Source: an uncultured cyanobacterium (GTDB lineage: Bacteria; Cyanobacteriota; Cyanobacteriia; Cyanobacteriales; FACHB-T130). From it: DNA of 64,000 nt. The notes beneath the pieces were generated by a model, which saw only the letters and a list, made by a program, of their open reading frames with translations, ran no database searches and was not told the DNA's origin. A program made the translations under genes and the position numbers. The stretch covers positions 1 to 64,000 of the forward strand of contig CAKZHE010000071.1 in NCBI GenBank assembly GCA_936920195.1, given 5' to 3'. Positions 36,946 to 46,749 of the stretch are shown piece after piece. Within the stretch, counting starts at the first letter, position 1. Each line of letters begins with the position of its first letter.

Positions 36946-39900
36946 ATGACTTCCCTACTCCACTCTTCCGATCAGGTGACAGTTCTATCTACATCCGACC
37001 TGTTTTTGCGCCATCGTCTTAAGGTGGTGGAGGATCTATGGGAATCTGTTCTCCAACAGGAATGCGGTCAAGAATTAGTCGATCTCCTCAAGAACCTACG
37101 CTCGATGTGTTCCCCAGAGGGACAAGCGACGGATTTTCCCGAAAAATCCTCGGTGCCTAAGCTGATTGAAAAACTTGACCTCAATGCCGCAATTCGGGCA
37201 TCGCGAGCCTTTGCGCTCTACTTCCAGCTAATTAATATTGTTGAACAGCACTACGAGCAGCGGGCGCAACAACTATCCCGGCGAGTGACTGATATTAACA
37301 GAGAAGTCAGAGCGATCGCCCCGGAAAAATCCGAATCCCGCAAGCATCAAAATGGTAGTGCTGGCGAACAACGTCCCGAATCATCTCCCGGCGCAGAATT
37401 ACTCGAAAAAAGCTGGCAGCAAGATCCCAACGCCCAACGAGATTCCGGCACTTTTAACTGGTTGTTTGCCCATTTACAGCGCCAAAATGTGCCGCCGCAG
37501 CAAATCCAGCGATTAATTGAAAATTTAGATATTCGCCTCGTCTTTACCGCCCACCCCACGGAAATTGTTCGGCACACCATCCGGGACAAACAGCGGCGGA
37601 TTGCTCATCTCTTGGAACAGCTAGACCTGGCAGAGGAGGCATTTCGCGCCCTGGGAATGATGTCTTCCTGGGAATCCGAATCCTTGACAGAGCAACTAAC
37701 GGAAGAAATTCGCCTCTGGTGGCGGACTGATGAACTGCATCAATTTAAACCAACGGTATTGGATGAAGTTGACTACACCCTGCATTACTTCCAAGAAGTA
37801 TTATTTGATGCGATTCCGCAACTTTATCGCCGCCTAAAACAATCTTTGCAATTATCTTTTCCCTGGTTGCAACCACCGAAAAATAACTTTTGTCAATTCG
37901 GTTCCTGGGTAGGTTCAGATCGGGATGGCAATCCATCGGTTACACCCCAAATTACCTGGGAAACTGCTTGCTATCAGCGGGATTTGGTCTTGGAAAAATA
38001 CCTGCACTCTGTCCGCCAACTAACAAGTTTACTAAGTTTGAGCTTGCACTGGAGTGCAGTTTTACCAGATTTACTGGAATCTCTAGAACAAGACCGCTCC
38101 CAAATGCCTAACGTTTACGATGATTTGTCGATTCGCTATCGCCAGGAACCCTATCGGCTAAAATTAGCTTATGTGGTGGCGCGGTTGGAAAATACTCGCG
38201 ATCGCAATCGTCGTCTTTATAAAGGGGAACAATTACAACAAGATATTCCGGAAAAAAATCAACTCAGTATTTATAGATCTGGGGCAGATTTCTTGAAGGA
38301 GTTGCAGCTAATTCAGCGGAATTTGAAAGAAACGGGTTTAACTTGTAGCGACCTGGAAAATTTAATCTGTCAAGTGGAAATTTACGGGTTCAATTTAGCC
38401 CATTTAGATATCCGCCAAGAAAGTTCCCGCCACTCCGATACCATCAACGAAATAGTTGAATATCTGCAAATTCTTCCCGAACCCTATAAAGAGTTATCGG
38501 AAGCGCAGCGGACGTTATGGTTGGCAACAGAATTGCAGACGAGACGGCCTTTAATTCCCTCAGAATTGCCATTTTCGGAAAAAGCCAAAGAAACTATTGA
38601 AACTTTCCGAATGATGCGGCAATTACAGCACGAGTTTGGGCCAGAAATTTGCCAAACCTATGTAATTAGCATGAGCAATGAAGCCAGCGACATTCTAGAA
38701 GTGTTGCTGCTGGCAAAGGAAGCAGGATTGTACGATCCGGCGACGGGCATTGGAAGCTTAAAAGTTGTCCCTCTATTTGAAACCGTGGAAGACTTAAAAC
38801 GCGCTCCCTCGGTGATGCGATCGCTGTTTGAATTGCCGTTATATCGAGCTTGTTTAGCTGGGGGTTATGAACAGTTCCAAGCAGCCCAAACCAATCAAGA
38901 AGGCAAAGCTGCTGATTTGCCCTTTTTCCCCGATGCTTCCTCGTTACAAGAAGTGATGTTGGGCTATTCTGACAGTAACAAAGATTCTGGTTTCCTCAGC
39001 AGTAATTGGGAAATTCACAAAGCCCAAAAAGCCCTGCAACAAATTGCCGAACAATACGGTGTGTGCTTGCGAATTTTCCACGGACGGGGGGGTTCTGTGG
39101 GACGGGGCGGCGGTCCAGCTTATGAGGCGATTTTAGCGCAACCTGGTCGGAGTATTAATGGCAAAATTAAGATTACTGAGCAAGGGGAGGTCTTAGCCTC
39201 CAAATATTCCCTGCCCGAATTAGCACTTTATCATTTGGAAACCGTTACTTCGGCAGTAATTAAGGCCAGTTTGCTGCGGACAGGATTTGATGATATTGAG
39301 CCTTGGAATGACATTATGGAAGAGTTGGCAGTGCGATCGCGCCAACACTACCGAGCATTGATTTACGAACAACCAGATTTCCTCGATTTCTTCCATAGCG
39401 TTACCCCAATTGAAGAAATTAGCCAATTGCAAATTAGTTCTCGTCCTTCCCGACGGGGTGGTAAAAAGGACTTTAGTAGTTTGCGAGCTATTCCTTGGGT
39501 ATTTAGCTGGACGCAAAATCGCATTTTGTTACCAGCTTGGTACGGTGTAGGAACGGCATTGCAGGACTTTCTACAAGAGGAACCAGAGGAACATTTGAAA
39601 TTACTGCGCTACTTTTATTTCAAATGGCCTTTCTTCAAGATGGCAATTTCTAAGGTAGAAATGACTCTGGCGAAAGTGGATTTGCAAATTGCCCAACACT
39701 ACTTGCGGGAATTGTCATCACCAGAAGATTGCGATCGCTTTACCGCTTTATACGATCAAATTGCCCAAGAATTTTATCTTACCTGCGATTTAGTTCTATC
39801 GATTAGCGGCGATAAAAAACTCTTGGATAGCGATCCAGTTCTCCAACGTTCTGTACAGTTAAGAAATGGCACAATTGTTCCCCTAGGCTTCCTGCAAGTC

Positions 39901-40041
39901 TCCCTGTTAAAGCGGTTGCGCCAACACAGCAATATGAGTGCTTCTGGTGTTGTCCATTCCCGTTATAGCAAAGGGGAATTGTTGCGCGGGGCATTATTAA
40001 CTATCAATGGGATTGCCGCTGGAATGCGGAATACGGGTTGA
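36946..40041 (+). CDS. ppc: Phosphoenolpyruvate carboxylase
   Basis: 1031 residues, the length of cyanobacterial PEPC. Catalytic and binding motifs are intact: [16 protein letters not shown] (catalytic His), [29 protein letters not shown] (second catalytic-His region [14 protein letters not shown] follows) and the invariant C-terminus GMRNTG. It fixes bicarbonate onto phosphoenolpyruvate to give oxaloacetate, feeding amino-acid synthesis. A cyanobacterial insertion rich in Ser/Glu (about 125-165) precedes the first catalytic region. The ATG at 36946 follows an AT-rich leader with no strong ribosome site. Confidence 0.98.
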   Translation: MTSLLHSSDQVTVLSTSDLFLRHRLKVVEDLWESVLQQECGQELVDLLKNLRSMCSPEGQATDFPEKSSVPKLIEKLDLNAAIRASRAFALYFQLINIVEQHYEQRAQQLSRRVTDINREVRAIAPEKSESRKHQNGSAGEQRPESSPGAELLEKSWQQDPNAQRDSGTFNWLFAHLQRQNVPPQQIQRLIENLDIRLVFTAHPTEIVRHTIRDKQRRIAHLLEQLDLAEEAFRALGMMSSWESESLTEQLTEEIRLWWRTDELHQFKPTVLDEVDYTLHYFQEVLFDAIPQLYRRLKQSLQLSFPWLQPPKNNFCQFGSWVGSDRDGNPSVTPQITWETACYQRDLVLEKYLHSVRQLTSLLSLSLHWSAVLPDLLESLEQDRSQMPNVYDDLSIRYRQEPYRLKLAYVVARLENTRDRNRRLYKGEQLQQDIPEKNQLSIYRSGADFLKELQLIQRNLKETGLTCSDLENLICQVEIYGFNLAHLDIRQESSRHSDTINEIVEYLQILPEPYKELSEAQRTLWLATELQTRRPLIPSELPFSEKAKETIETFRMMRQLQHEFGPEICQTYVISMSNEASDILEVLLLAKEAGLYDPATGIGSLKVVPLFETVEDLKRAPSVMRSLFELPLYRACLAGGYEQFQAAQTNQEGKAADLPFFPDASSLQEVMLGYSDSNKDSGFLSSNWEIHKAQKALQQIAEQYGVCLRIFHGRGGSVGRGGGPAYEAILAQPGRSINGKIKITEQGEVLASKYSLPELALYHLETVTSAVIKASLLRTGFDDIEPWNDIMEELAVRSRQHYRALIYEQPDFLDFFHSVTPIEEISQLQISSRPSRRGGKKDFSSLRAIPWVFSWTQNRILLPAWYGVGTALQDFLQEEPEEHLKLLRYFYFKWPFFKMAISKVEMTLAKVDLQIAQHYLRELSSPEDCDRFTALYDQIAQEFYLTCDLVLSISGDKKLLDSDPVLQRSVQLRNGTIVPLGFLQVSLLKRLRQHSNMSASGVVHSRYSKGELLRGALLTINGIAAGMRNTG

Positions 40042-40107
40042 TGAAAAAAGGGAATAGGGAATAGGGAGCAGAGCATTTAGATCTGCTGTCTATGCTTACT
40101 GCCTGGA

Positions 40108-40144
40108 GGTAACAATTCAAGATTTTGAATTTTGAATTGTTACC
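40108..40144. terminator. Inverted repeat after ppc, possible terminator
   Basis: Perfect 13 bp arms GGTAACAATTCAA / TTGAATTGTTACC with an 11 bp loop. No T-run follows, so it is more a hairpin than a classical intrinsic terminator. A STRR-like GGGAATAGGGAATAGGGAG tract lies just before it (40050-40070). Confidence 0.45.
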
Positions 40145-40163
40145 ATAATCCAAAACGTTGCCG

Positions 40164-40229
40164 AAGGTAAGAACCGATGAAAGCGATCTGGAAGTTGACT
40201 TGAGGAACTTACAAATTACCGGACGCTGA
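40164..40229 (+). pseudogene. UPF0175 antitoxin remnant, C-terminal end
   Basis: The reading frame KVRTDESDLEVDLRNLQITGR ends in TGA at 40227-40229, overlapping the next ATG as TGATG. The DLE-x-DLRNL ending and this coupling are typical of UPF0175 antitoxin genes in front of DUF3368 toxin genes. The rest of the antitoxin is missing. Split reading: KVRTDESDLE is residues 1-10 of the remnant. Confidence 0.5.
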
Positions 40230-40582
40230 TGATAATTGTTAGTAATACTTCACCAATAACCAATCTATCGGCTATAGGGCAACTTCACCTATTACAACAA
40301 CTTTATGGAGAAATAATTATACCGTCGGCTGTTTTTCAAGAATTAACCCAATGGGGAGATTCTATACCAGGAGCCAAAGAAGTAAAAGCATCTAATTGGA
40401 TTCAAGTAAACCCCTTTACCAATATTCATTTAGTTCAAGAATTGATGACGGAATTCTATCAACGGATTCAGCAGCAACCAGATAAAGCCCAAGGTTTACG
40501 ACAGGCGATGTTGATGACGATGAAAAAACATCCCCAACCAATATATTGGACAGCTTTTACTTTAATTGGCAAATCGCAGTAA
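40229..40582 (+). pseudogene. Chimera: DUF3368 PIN-toxin N-terminus fused to a CHAT-domain C-terminus
   Basis: 117 codons in one frame. Residues 1 to about 72 read as the start of a DUF3368 VapC-like PIN protein (MIIVSNTSPITNLSAIGQL, then IIIPSAVFQELTQWG and ASNWIQVNP). From about residue 73 the sequence is the end of a cyanobacterial CHAT protein: QPDKAQGLRQAMLMTMK and HPQPIYWTAFTLIGKS. The PIN part lacks its second half with the other catalytic acids, so no toxin activity is expected. I infer a deletion that joined a toxin-antitoxin locus to the tail of a CHAT gene. The junction is near 40445. Confidence 0.7.
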
Positions 40583-40616
40583 CTGGATAAAATAGGAGAA
40601 ATACCAAAATTGAAAA

Positions 40617-41138
40617 ATGAATAAGTTGTTTGCTCAGAAACGGATGCTGATTTGCACTTTTAGCGCCTTGACATCAGGGTTATTTGGTTTTTATGTCGGC
40701 GGACAAATCAGTGCGATCGCTCGCTCCCAACAATGTCAAAATCAAGCTTGGTTATTCCGAGATGCTTGCAAAACCTTGACTACCCCCGGTGCTTTTTGGC
40801 AAGGCAGTACCACTGGTTTGTGGGTAGGCACAATTCTCGGCGCTTTTATTGGTGGTACTTTCACTCGCCGTCTTGTCAAAGCAGAGGAGGAAACTCTGAT
40901 TCTATCTTTGGATGACCGCGAAACCCTCCGTCGTCTGTTATTATTAATCGTAGCTAAGGTGAGTATTGCCGAACTTCAACCAGCCGTGAAAGATGCAGAA
41001 TTGCTCTCTTTATTGGCAACAGCCAACCAACCCGAATTAACTGCTAAAGAAGTCCAACAATTGCTATTAAAATTGGGGTTTTCCCAACAGACAATTCTCC
41101 AAGCCGAGCAAGAATTAGCCACTACAGTAGAGGAATAG
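40617..41138 (+). CDS. Conserved cyanobacterial membrane protein, function unknown
   Basis: 173 residues. Two membrane helices (about 12-32 and 60-80, the second GLWVGTILGAFIGGTF) with a Cys-containing loop between them (QQCQNQ, RDACKTL), so a disulphide is possible if the loop is extracytoplasmic. The cytoplasmic C-terminal half is helical and Leu/Glu-rich. I do not recognise a family with known role. It is 9 bp upstream of the ABC ATPase gene, so the two are probably co-transcribed. Confidence 0.7.
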   Translation: MNKLFAQKRMLICTFSALTSGLFGFYVGGQISAIARSQQCQNQAWLFRDACKTLTTPGAFWQGSTTGLWVGTILGAFIGGTFTRRLVKAEEETLILSLDDRETLRRLLLLIVAKVSIAELQPAVKDAELLSLLATANQPELTAKEVQQLLLKLGFSQQTILQAEQELATTVEE

Positions 41139-41147
41139 CCCCTGATA

Positions 41148-42806
41148 ATGACTGCTCTTTTCCAAGTTGACAATTTACGAGTTGCCTATCCTCACAGTCG
41201 TCCTTCGGCAGGTAATTCTGGTTGGGCAGTAGATGGCGTTTCTTTTGTGCTGCAACCAGGGGAAAAATTAGGTTTGGTGGGGGAATCAGGATGTGGTAAA
41301 TCAACTTTAGGGCGGGCAGCAATGCGGTTGTTACCACCCACTACTGAGATTACTGGACAAGTGAATTGGTTGGGAGAATCGGTATTTGATTTAACTTCGG
41401 CAGGGTTGCGAAAGTTTCGCGGGGAAGCAGTGGCGCTGATTTTTCAAGATCCCATGACAAGGTTAGATCCATTAATGACAATTGGAGAGCATTGTATTGA
41501 AACTCTGCAAGCTCATCAACCGCAACTTTCTCGCCAGCAAGCGAAACAAAAAGCGATTGAAACTTTGGAAATTGTCAAAATTCCGGCTAGTCGATGGGCG
41601 CAATATCCCCATGAGTTTAGCGGAGGAATGCGGCAAAGAGTAGCGATCGCCCTAGCTTTATTGCTCAATCCTAAAATGATTGTAGCCGATGAACCGACAA
41701 CCAGTTTGGATGTGACTGTATCAGCGCAAATTTTGCAGGAGTTGACGCGGTTGTGCCGGGAAAGAGAAATGGCATTGTTGCTGATTTCTCACGATTTGGC
41801 AATGATTGGGGAATACTGCGATCGCATTGCCGTCATGTACCAAGGTAAGATGGTGGAAACTGGAGCGGCGCAAACAATTTTACAACAACCCCAGCACGAA
41901 TATACGCGATCGCTTTTGGAAGCGGCTCTACATATTCAGGCAGTCAGTTCTTCGGAAGAAGATTCCCCGTTAGAAATTCCCAGTTCTCAACCTCCCCTAT
42001 TACAGTTAACTGAGTTGCAGCAGCACTACAATTTAGAACGCAACTTTTTAGCGAAATTATTTGATAAGTCTGATACCACGATTAAAGCCGTTGACGGGAT
42101 TAATTTAGAACTAGCGACAGGGGAAATTCTCGGTTTAGTGGGTGAATCGGGATGTGGCAAAAGTACCCTATCGCGCACTATCTTACAATTGATTCGGCCT
42201 ACCAGTGGCAAAGTAGAATTTTTGGGACAGGATTTAACTCAATTATCTCGACAAACCTTGCGCTCCTACCGTCGGGAAATGCAGATGGTATTTCAAGATC
42301 CCCACGCTTGTTTAAACCCATTGATGAGGGTGGGAGAAAGCATTGCCGATCCTTTATTTATTCACAATTTGGCTACGCCTGAAGAGGCTAAAAAACAAGT
42401 TTTATCCATGTTAGAACGAGTGGGTTTAACACCAACCGAAGAGTATTATCAAAGGTTTCCCTCAGATTTATCAGGAGGACAACAACAACGGGTAGCGATC
42501 GCGCGAGCTTTAATTACTCGTCCCAAATTGTTGATTTGCGACGAACCTGTGAGTATGCTAGATGCTAGCGTGCAATCTCAAGTTTTGGAATTAATGTTGG
42601 AATTAAAACAGGAATTTAATCTGACATATTTATTCATTACCCATGATTTGTGGGTAGCGAGATTTTTCTGCGATCGCATTGCGGTAATGAATGCAGGTAA
42701 AATTGTGGAAATTGGGGCAACGCGAGACATTTTCACCAATCCGCAACATCCCTATACCCAAACTTTGTTAAAAGCGGCTCCCTTGTTAGCTTCCCAAAAG
42801 CTCTAA
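41148..42806 (+). CDS. Fused dipeptide/oligopeptide-type ABC transporter ATPase (DppD-DppF-like)
   Basis: 552 residues with two complete ATPase domains. Domain 1: Walker A GESGCGKST (about 43-51), signature FSGGMRQRV and Walker B MIVADEPTTSLD. Domain 2: Walker A GESGCGKST (about 343), signature LSGGQQQRV and LLICDEPVSMLD. Each domain ends with the peptide-transporter C-terminal stretch (QQPQHEYTRSLLEAA; NPQHPYTQTLLKAAPL). Both nucleotide sites look active. It would power import of peptides, nickel or glutathione-like solutes; permease and binding-protein genes are not in the window. Confidence 0.92.
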   Translation: MTALFQVDNLRVAYPHSRPSAGNSGWAVDGVSFVLQPGEKLGLVGESGCGKSTLGRAAMRLLPPTTEITGQVNWLGESVFDLTSAGLRKFRGEAVALIFQDPMTRLDPLMTIGEHCIETLQAHQPQLSRQQAKQKAIETLEIVKIPASRWAQYPHEFSGGMRQRVAIALALLLNPKMIVADEPTTSLDVTVSAQILQELTRLCREREMALLLISHDLAMIGEYCDRIAVMYQGKMVETGAAQTILQQPQHEYTRSLLEAALHIQAVSSSEEDSPLEIPSSQPPLLQLTELQQHYNLERNFLAKLFDKSDTTIKAVDGINLELATGEILGLVGESGCGKSTLSRTILQLIRPTSGKVEFLGQDLTQLSRQTLRSYRREMQMVFQDPHACLNPLMRVGESIADPLFIHNLATPEEAKKQVLSMLERVGLTPTEEYYQRFPSDLSGGQQQRVAIARALITRPKLLICDEPVSMLDASVQSQVLELMLELKQEFNLTYLFITHDLWVARFFCDRIAVMNAGKIVEIGATRDIFTNPQHPYTQTLLKAAPLLASQKL

Positions 42807-42903
42807 TTCCTGATTACAAATTGTAGGTTGGGTTGTAACGACAGTGGAAACCCAACAATGAAGTTCAAAATTCAAAGTTCAAAATACAATTTTTAACTTT
42901 GAC

Positions 42904-43019
42904 AGGACTTACGCATTTACTCCGCATATAGCGTTGATGGTGCGTTACGCTGTCGCTTTAGCGTTAGCCATGCCGATAGGCTATACACACCCTACTAATA
43001 GAGGCATTGCGTAAGTCCT
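42904..43019. mobile_element. MITE-like palindromic element (116 bp copy)
   Basis: Terminal inverted repeats AGGACTTACGCA / TGCGTAAGTCCT are identical to those of the element between the dnaE halves. The interior has GCGTTGATGGTGCGTTACGC and CACACCCTACTAATAGAGG, the reverse complement of parts of the 5700-5788 interior, so it lies in the opposite orientation. The 364 bp gap 42807-43170 otherwise holds GTTGGGTTG/CAACCCAACC repeats and a STRR tract. Confidence 0.8.
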
Positions 43020-43170
43020 GTTTGAATTGATAATTTTGAATTTTGAATTGATCAGTGGTTTGTTGGGTTTTGCTGTCGCGCAACCCAACCTACGATTATA
43101 ATCAAGTTATTGATTTTTCATTCCTAAGTTTCGATGCGGATTTCCCTATTCCCTGTTTCTTTTCAATTCT

Positions 43171-44067
43171 ATGTTCCCTAGTTTCCTACCTCCGGCTGTT
43201 AAAGAATTAACCGAACCCACATCAATTGCGTTGGCAGAAGAAATTGCTATTCAGCCGATGATAACGCCTCTCCGCCACCAACCCATTCCCACCACTTATG
43301 TCCATCAAGGGAGTGGAGGCACACCAATCCTGTTAATTCATGGTTTTGATAGTTCGGTGATGGAATTTCGCCGCCTTTTGCCTCTATTAGCAGCCAAAAA
43401 TGAAGTTTGGGCAGTGGATTTATGGGGATTTGGATTTACGGAAAGATCGCCAGAAACTCCTGTAAATCCCGATACGATTAAAACCCATTTATATTCCTTT
43501 TGGAAAACCTTGATTGCTCAACCAGTAATTCTGGTGGGAACTTCTATGGGAGGCGCAGTAGCAATTGATTTTTGTTTGACTTATCCAGAAGCAGTGGAAA
43601 AGTTAGTTTTAATTGATAGTGCTGGCTTGGCAAAAGGGACAGCAATTAGTAAGTTTATGTTTCCACCTTTAGATTATTGGGCGGCAGAATTTTTACGCAA
43701 TCCCAAAGTGCGCGATCGCATCGTTCAAACCAGTTTTAAAAACCCCAATTTGCTCTCTGCCGATGCCCAACTTTGCAGCAACTTACACCTAGAATTACCC
43801 CATTGGCATCAAGCCATTATTTCCTTTACCAAAAGTGGCGGTTATGGCTCTTTTCGCAGCCAATTGTCAGCCATTCAACAGCCGACATTGATTTTATGGG
43901 GAGATTCCGACCGAATTTTGGGCATTAAAGATGCCGAGCAGTTTAAAATGGCGATCGCCAATAGTCAACTAATTTGGATTGCCAATTGCGGACATTTACC
44001 ACATTTAGAGCAACCGGAGACTGTTGCCCAACATATATTGCATATATCTATGATAGTATCGCTGTAG
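43171..44067 (+). CDS. Alpha/beta hydrolase
   Basis: 298 residues. Oxyanion segment LIHGFDSSVMEF, nucleophile elbow VGTSMGGAVAID (Ser about 128), acid GDSDRILG and catalytic His in NCGHLPHLEQPE give a complete triad. A lid of helices lies between (about 160-220). The family is broad: esterases, epoxide hydrolases and chlorophyll-linked hydrolases. The substrate is unknown. The start MFPSFLPPAVKELTEP is supported by family-like sequence, although its first codons continue a STRR tract. Confidence 0.88.
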   Translation: MFPSFLPPAVKELTEPTSIALAEEIAIQPMITPLRHQPIPTTYVHQGSGGTPILLIHGFDSSVMEFRRLLPLLAAKNEVWAVDLWGFGFTERSPETPVNPDTIKTHLYSFWKTLIAQPVILVGTSMGGAVAIDFCLTYPEAVEKLVLIDSAGLAKGTAISKFMFPPLDYWAAEFLRNPKVRDRIVQTSFKNPNLLSADAQLCSNLHLELPHWHQAIISFTKSGGYGSFRSQLSAIQQPTLILWGDSDRILGIKDAEQFKMAIANSQLIWIANCGHLPHLEQPETVAQHILHISMIVSL

Positions 44068-44122
44068 GATGAGAGAGCGCTGTTGGCGATCGCTTTTGGT
44101 GATGATGAGAGCGATCGCTTGA

Positions 44123-44377
44123 TTAGGTTTTATTTTGTTGATGGTTCACGTAAGTGCGAAGAACGTTATTAATTATTGATTGATACCCTTTGCCTTGGCT
44201 TTTAAACCAGTCTAAAACATCACTATCCAAGCGAATAGACACAGCTTTTTTAGTTATCGGTGTTACCATTTTTGCGGTTTGCCAGAAGTTATCATCTAAT
44301 TCGGGGATATCGGAGGTATCAATAGCAGAATCAGGAATATTTTGGATTTCTTCAAGTCGTTTGCGCGAGATACTCAT
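44123..44377 (-). CDS. brnA: BrnA antitoxin
   Basis: 84 residues. The C-terminal ribbon-helix-helix has AVSIRLDSDVLDWFKSQG and YQSIINNVLRTYV, typical for BrnA. The N-terminal part (about 1-40) is the toxin-neutralising extension. It overlaps brnT by 26 bp and is downstream of it, the usual BrnT-BrnA order. It binds BrnT and represses their shared promoter in known systems. Confidence 0.88.
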   Translation of the reverse strand: MSISRKRLEEIQNIPDSAIDTSDIPELDDNFWQTAKMVTPITKKAVSIRLDSDVLDWFKSQGKGYQSIINNVLRTYVNHQQNKT

Positions 44378-44636
44378 AGTATTTCATCCTTTCTTTAGGT
44401 GTGGCTTTTCGGGCAGAAATAATGCGAATCGTGCCGTTTCTTTCTGTATGGGCTACAGTGACAATCACGAAATCTTGTATTGCTCCGATGCTGATTTCTC
44501 TAATTTCGTCATAGTCGAATCTTTCATCAATGGAAGTAAAGACTACTCCAAAGAAGATTTCTTGGGCTTCTTCAAAGCTAATGCCGTGTTTTTGCTGGTT
44601 TTGGCGGTTTTTGTTTTCGTCCCATTCAAATTCCAT
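44352..44636 (-). CDS. brnT: BrnT toxin (ribonuclease)
   Basis: 94 residues from the ATG at 44636. MEFEWDENKNRQNQQKHGIS is the family N-terminus, and IRIISARKATPKERMKYYE holds the conserved catalytic-region residues. BrnT is a RelE-fold ribonuclease that halts translation. A longer frame to 44777 runs antisense through the HNH gene and is rejected. It begins 7 bp beyond the truncated HNH gene. Confidence 0.9.
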   Translation of the reverse strand: MEFEWDENKNRQNQQKHGISFEEAQEIFFGVVFTSIDERFDYDEIREISIGAIQDFVIVTVAHTERNGTIRIISARKATPKERMKYYEYLAQTT

Positions 44637-44643
44637 TGAGATT

Positions 44644-44940
44644 TCAATACATTTTGTATATATAATGAGCATTCCATCTCTGTTGGCGAGGATTGAAAAT
44701 ATAGACAAGCTCACCCGTTTCTGAATCCTCAAGTTTCTGCCGTGCGCCCTTCCGAAGCGAACAAGAAACACAAGCAAGGGCTAAATTTTCTGCGCTGGTT
44801 TCGCCACCTGCAACGACAGGAATAATGTGGTCGATGTGAAACGTGGCGACTTGACCGATCTGAGATATGCCACAATATTCACAGCGATTATTGGCTCGTT
44901 GAATCACCCATCGACGGAGCGCGGCGGTAATTTTTGTCAT
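44644..44940 (-). CDS. HNH endonuclease, C-terminally truncated
   Basis: 98 residues. Zinc knuckle CEYC (about 20-23), HIDHIIPVVAGG (HNH first His and Asp-His) and ENLALACVSCSLRKG (Asn and second Cys pair) are complete, so the nuclease core may be active. Family members continue past FNPRQQRW-x-x-H for about 25-30 more residues; here the frame stops at HYIYKMY. The brnTA operon starts right after, so its insertion or a deletion probably removed the end. It is 6 bp downstream of the 67-aa gene. Confidence 0.8.
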   Translation of the reverse strand: MTKITAALRRWVIQRANNRCEYCGISQIGQVATFHIDHIIPVVAGGETSAENLALACVSCSLRKGARQKLEDSETGELVYIFNPRQQRWNAHYIYKMY

Positions 44941-44946
44941 TGATGA

Positions 44947-45150
44947 TTACTGAGTTATCCGTGTTGAACGTAACTGTAACAACGATAAAAATTCTACCAA
45001 TTCTACCAATCCCTCGGCTTCCTGTTGTTCGGCTTGAGATAGAGTATAACCCTCGTCCTGAAGATCCAAGAGAGATTGCAAACGGGCTTGAACTGCTGGC
45101 GACAGTTGAAAGCGAGTGAGTTCCAGGGGGATTTCGACAATTTCTGGCAT
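44947..45150 (-). CDS. Small conserved cyanobacterial protein paired with HNH genes
   Basis: 67 residues, helical and acidic (SPAVQARLQSLLDLQDEG; LSQAEQQEAEGLVELVEFLS). Such proteins commonly precede HNH genes in cyanobacteria, an impression from family knowledge. The pair has the look of a two-gene module, and the small protein might be an accessory or inhibitor. No motif of known function is seen. Confidence 0.65.
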   Translation of the reverse strand: MPEIVEIPLELTRFQLSPAVQARLQSLLDLQDEGYTLSQAEQQEAEGLVELVEFLSLLQLRSTRITQ

Positions 45151-45224
45151 ATATTATAGTTAGCCTTACTCTGTAATTCTGTGATTCTATTTTAGTAGTT
45201 TCAGGAGCGGGAAATATTCATAAG

Positions 45225-46676
45225 TTATGGTTGTAACTCCTGGCGCAAGCGATAAAGAATCGTGTTTGGTTCCACTTGACTTAAAATCTCTTTAATCACC
45301 GCATTGGCTCCTAATTCCCCCCAGGTACAACCCTGCTCCAAATATACTTGGGCGGCTCGCCCGACGGTATAAGCTCCATAACCGGAAATGGCTCCTTGGG
45401 CGATCGCTGTCCCAGCATAAGCAGTAAGATTGGTGGGATTGTCTCCGGTGGCGACGGCGGCGGCACTTTTGCCAAAACCTAAAAGGATACTGCTACTTAA
45501 TTCCCCTAGGAGTAAACCCCCAGCACTAAGGACAATAGTTTTCCAAAGCTTCCCCACCTCATAACCCGTCATCGGCAAGCCGTAGAGCCGCGCCAAGGAG
45601 CGAATCAGCACCAAATCGGCGAGGGATGCTGCCAAAATATCCACAATGGCGATGGGATTGAGAGCCACTGCCAAGGCTTTATATTTGGCAAACTGCCAAA
45701 TCAGCGCTTCGGCTTCCGCTTGGTGGAGGGTGACAGTTTTTTGAGCGATGCTGGCTTCCGCTTCCCTAGCTTGGACTAAAGCATTTAAAGCTAACAGCGA
45801 TCGCCCTTCCCGATTTAACAATTCCCAAATCTTTTCTTGCAACTCTCCTACTTGGGGTGGTAGTTGCTCCCATTCATAGCTTACCTTACCATCCGCCCAT
45901 TCTACTCGCACTTCTATCGGGGCAGGTTCCGCCGCCACCAGCACAATCTCAGCCGCCGAAAAGAGGGGGTTAGCCGCCAAATTTTCCCTACCTTCCGCTT
46001 TTTCCCGACTGCCGAGTTGTTGCAATTGTTGATAAATCGCTTGACGATCCTGTTCGGGATAGAGGTCAATTTTATTAAAGACCAAAATCATCGGTTTTTG
46101 CGCCCGTCGCAACTCGCACAAGGCGCGGTACTCGGTACGGGTGATGTCGCCAGCAATCACAAACAGAATTAAATCCGCTTGTCGTGCCACTTCCTGCGCC
46201 ATTTCCGCTCGCACTTGTCCATGAATTTCATCCAATCCCGGCGTGTCAATTAACTCAATCTGCACGGGATGACGATCTTCTGGAGAGTCGGCGGGAGCAA
46301 CGGTCCAGCGCACGGAGCGGGGCCATTGGGTGACACCGTTTAAAGGACCAGTCGGCAGGACTTTTTCCCCCAACAAAGCGTTTAAAACGGCGGATTTGCC
46401 CCGACTGACTAACCCAAAGGTGGCAATCCGAATTACCCCCCGATCGAGTTTTTCTAAAACTGAGTTTAAAATATCTAGTTCCGGTTTGAGCGTTCCAATG
46501 CTTTTTGTCCCTGTTTTTGCCGACTTTAAAGGCGAATAGCGACGCTCGCCCCAGTGTCCATACCAGGATAGCGTTTGGCGGAGACTGGCGATCGCGCGGT
46601 TAAAATGGGCTTCTTGCTGGCGGTGGCGCTCCCAACCAGCAGTTAACCAATTGGGGGTGGAGGGTGGATGGCTCAA
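45225..46676 (-). CDS. Dynamin/Era-like GTPase with DUF697-type C-terminus
   Basis: 483 residues. G domain: P-loop FGLVSRGKSAVLNAL (about 90-104), DTPGLDEIHG (G3) and LVFNKIDLYPE (G4). The C-terminal half is helical with membrane-like segments (IVLSAGGLLLGELSSSILLG and AGTAIAQGAISGYGAYTV). It is paralogous to the gene at 15599-17149 but has no N-terminal membrane hairpin; a 70-residue basic helical leader takes its place. The function is unknown. Confidence 0.85.
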   Translation of the reverse strand: MSHPPSTPNWLTAGWERHRQQEAHFNRAIASLRQTLSWYGHWGERRYSPLKSAKTGTKSIGTLKPELDILNSVLEKLDRGVIRIATFGLVSRGKSAVLNALLGEKVLPTGPLNGVTQWPRSVRWTVAPADSPEDRHPVQIELIDTPGLDEIHGQVRAEMAQEVARQADLILFVIAGDITRTEYRALCELRRAQKPMILVFNKIDLYPEQDRQAIYQQLQQLGSREKAEGRENLAANPLFSAAEIVLVAAEPAPIEVRVEWADGKVSYEWEQLPPQVGELQEKIWELLNREGRSLLALNALVQAREAEASIAQKTVTLHQAEAEALIWQFAKYKALAVALNPIAIVDILAASLADLVLIRSLARLYGLPMTGYEVGKLWKTIVLSAGGLLLGELSSSILLGFGKSAAAVATGDNPTNLTAYAGTAIAQGAISGYGAYTVGRAAQVYLEQGCTWGELGANAVIKEILSQVEPNTILYRLRQELQP

Positions 46677-46749
46677 GGTTAGACTAAGTAATGGCAGGGA
46701 ATGAATCTATTATCTAAAATTTATTGAGTGCGATCGCAAGGAGTCCTCA

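Noticed and set aside
44637-44777. N-terminal extension of BrnT
   Set aside because: It reads across the end of the HNH gene in another frame, and BrnT family sequence starts at 44636.
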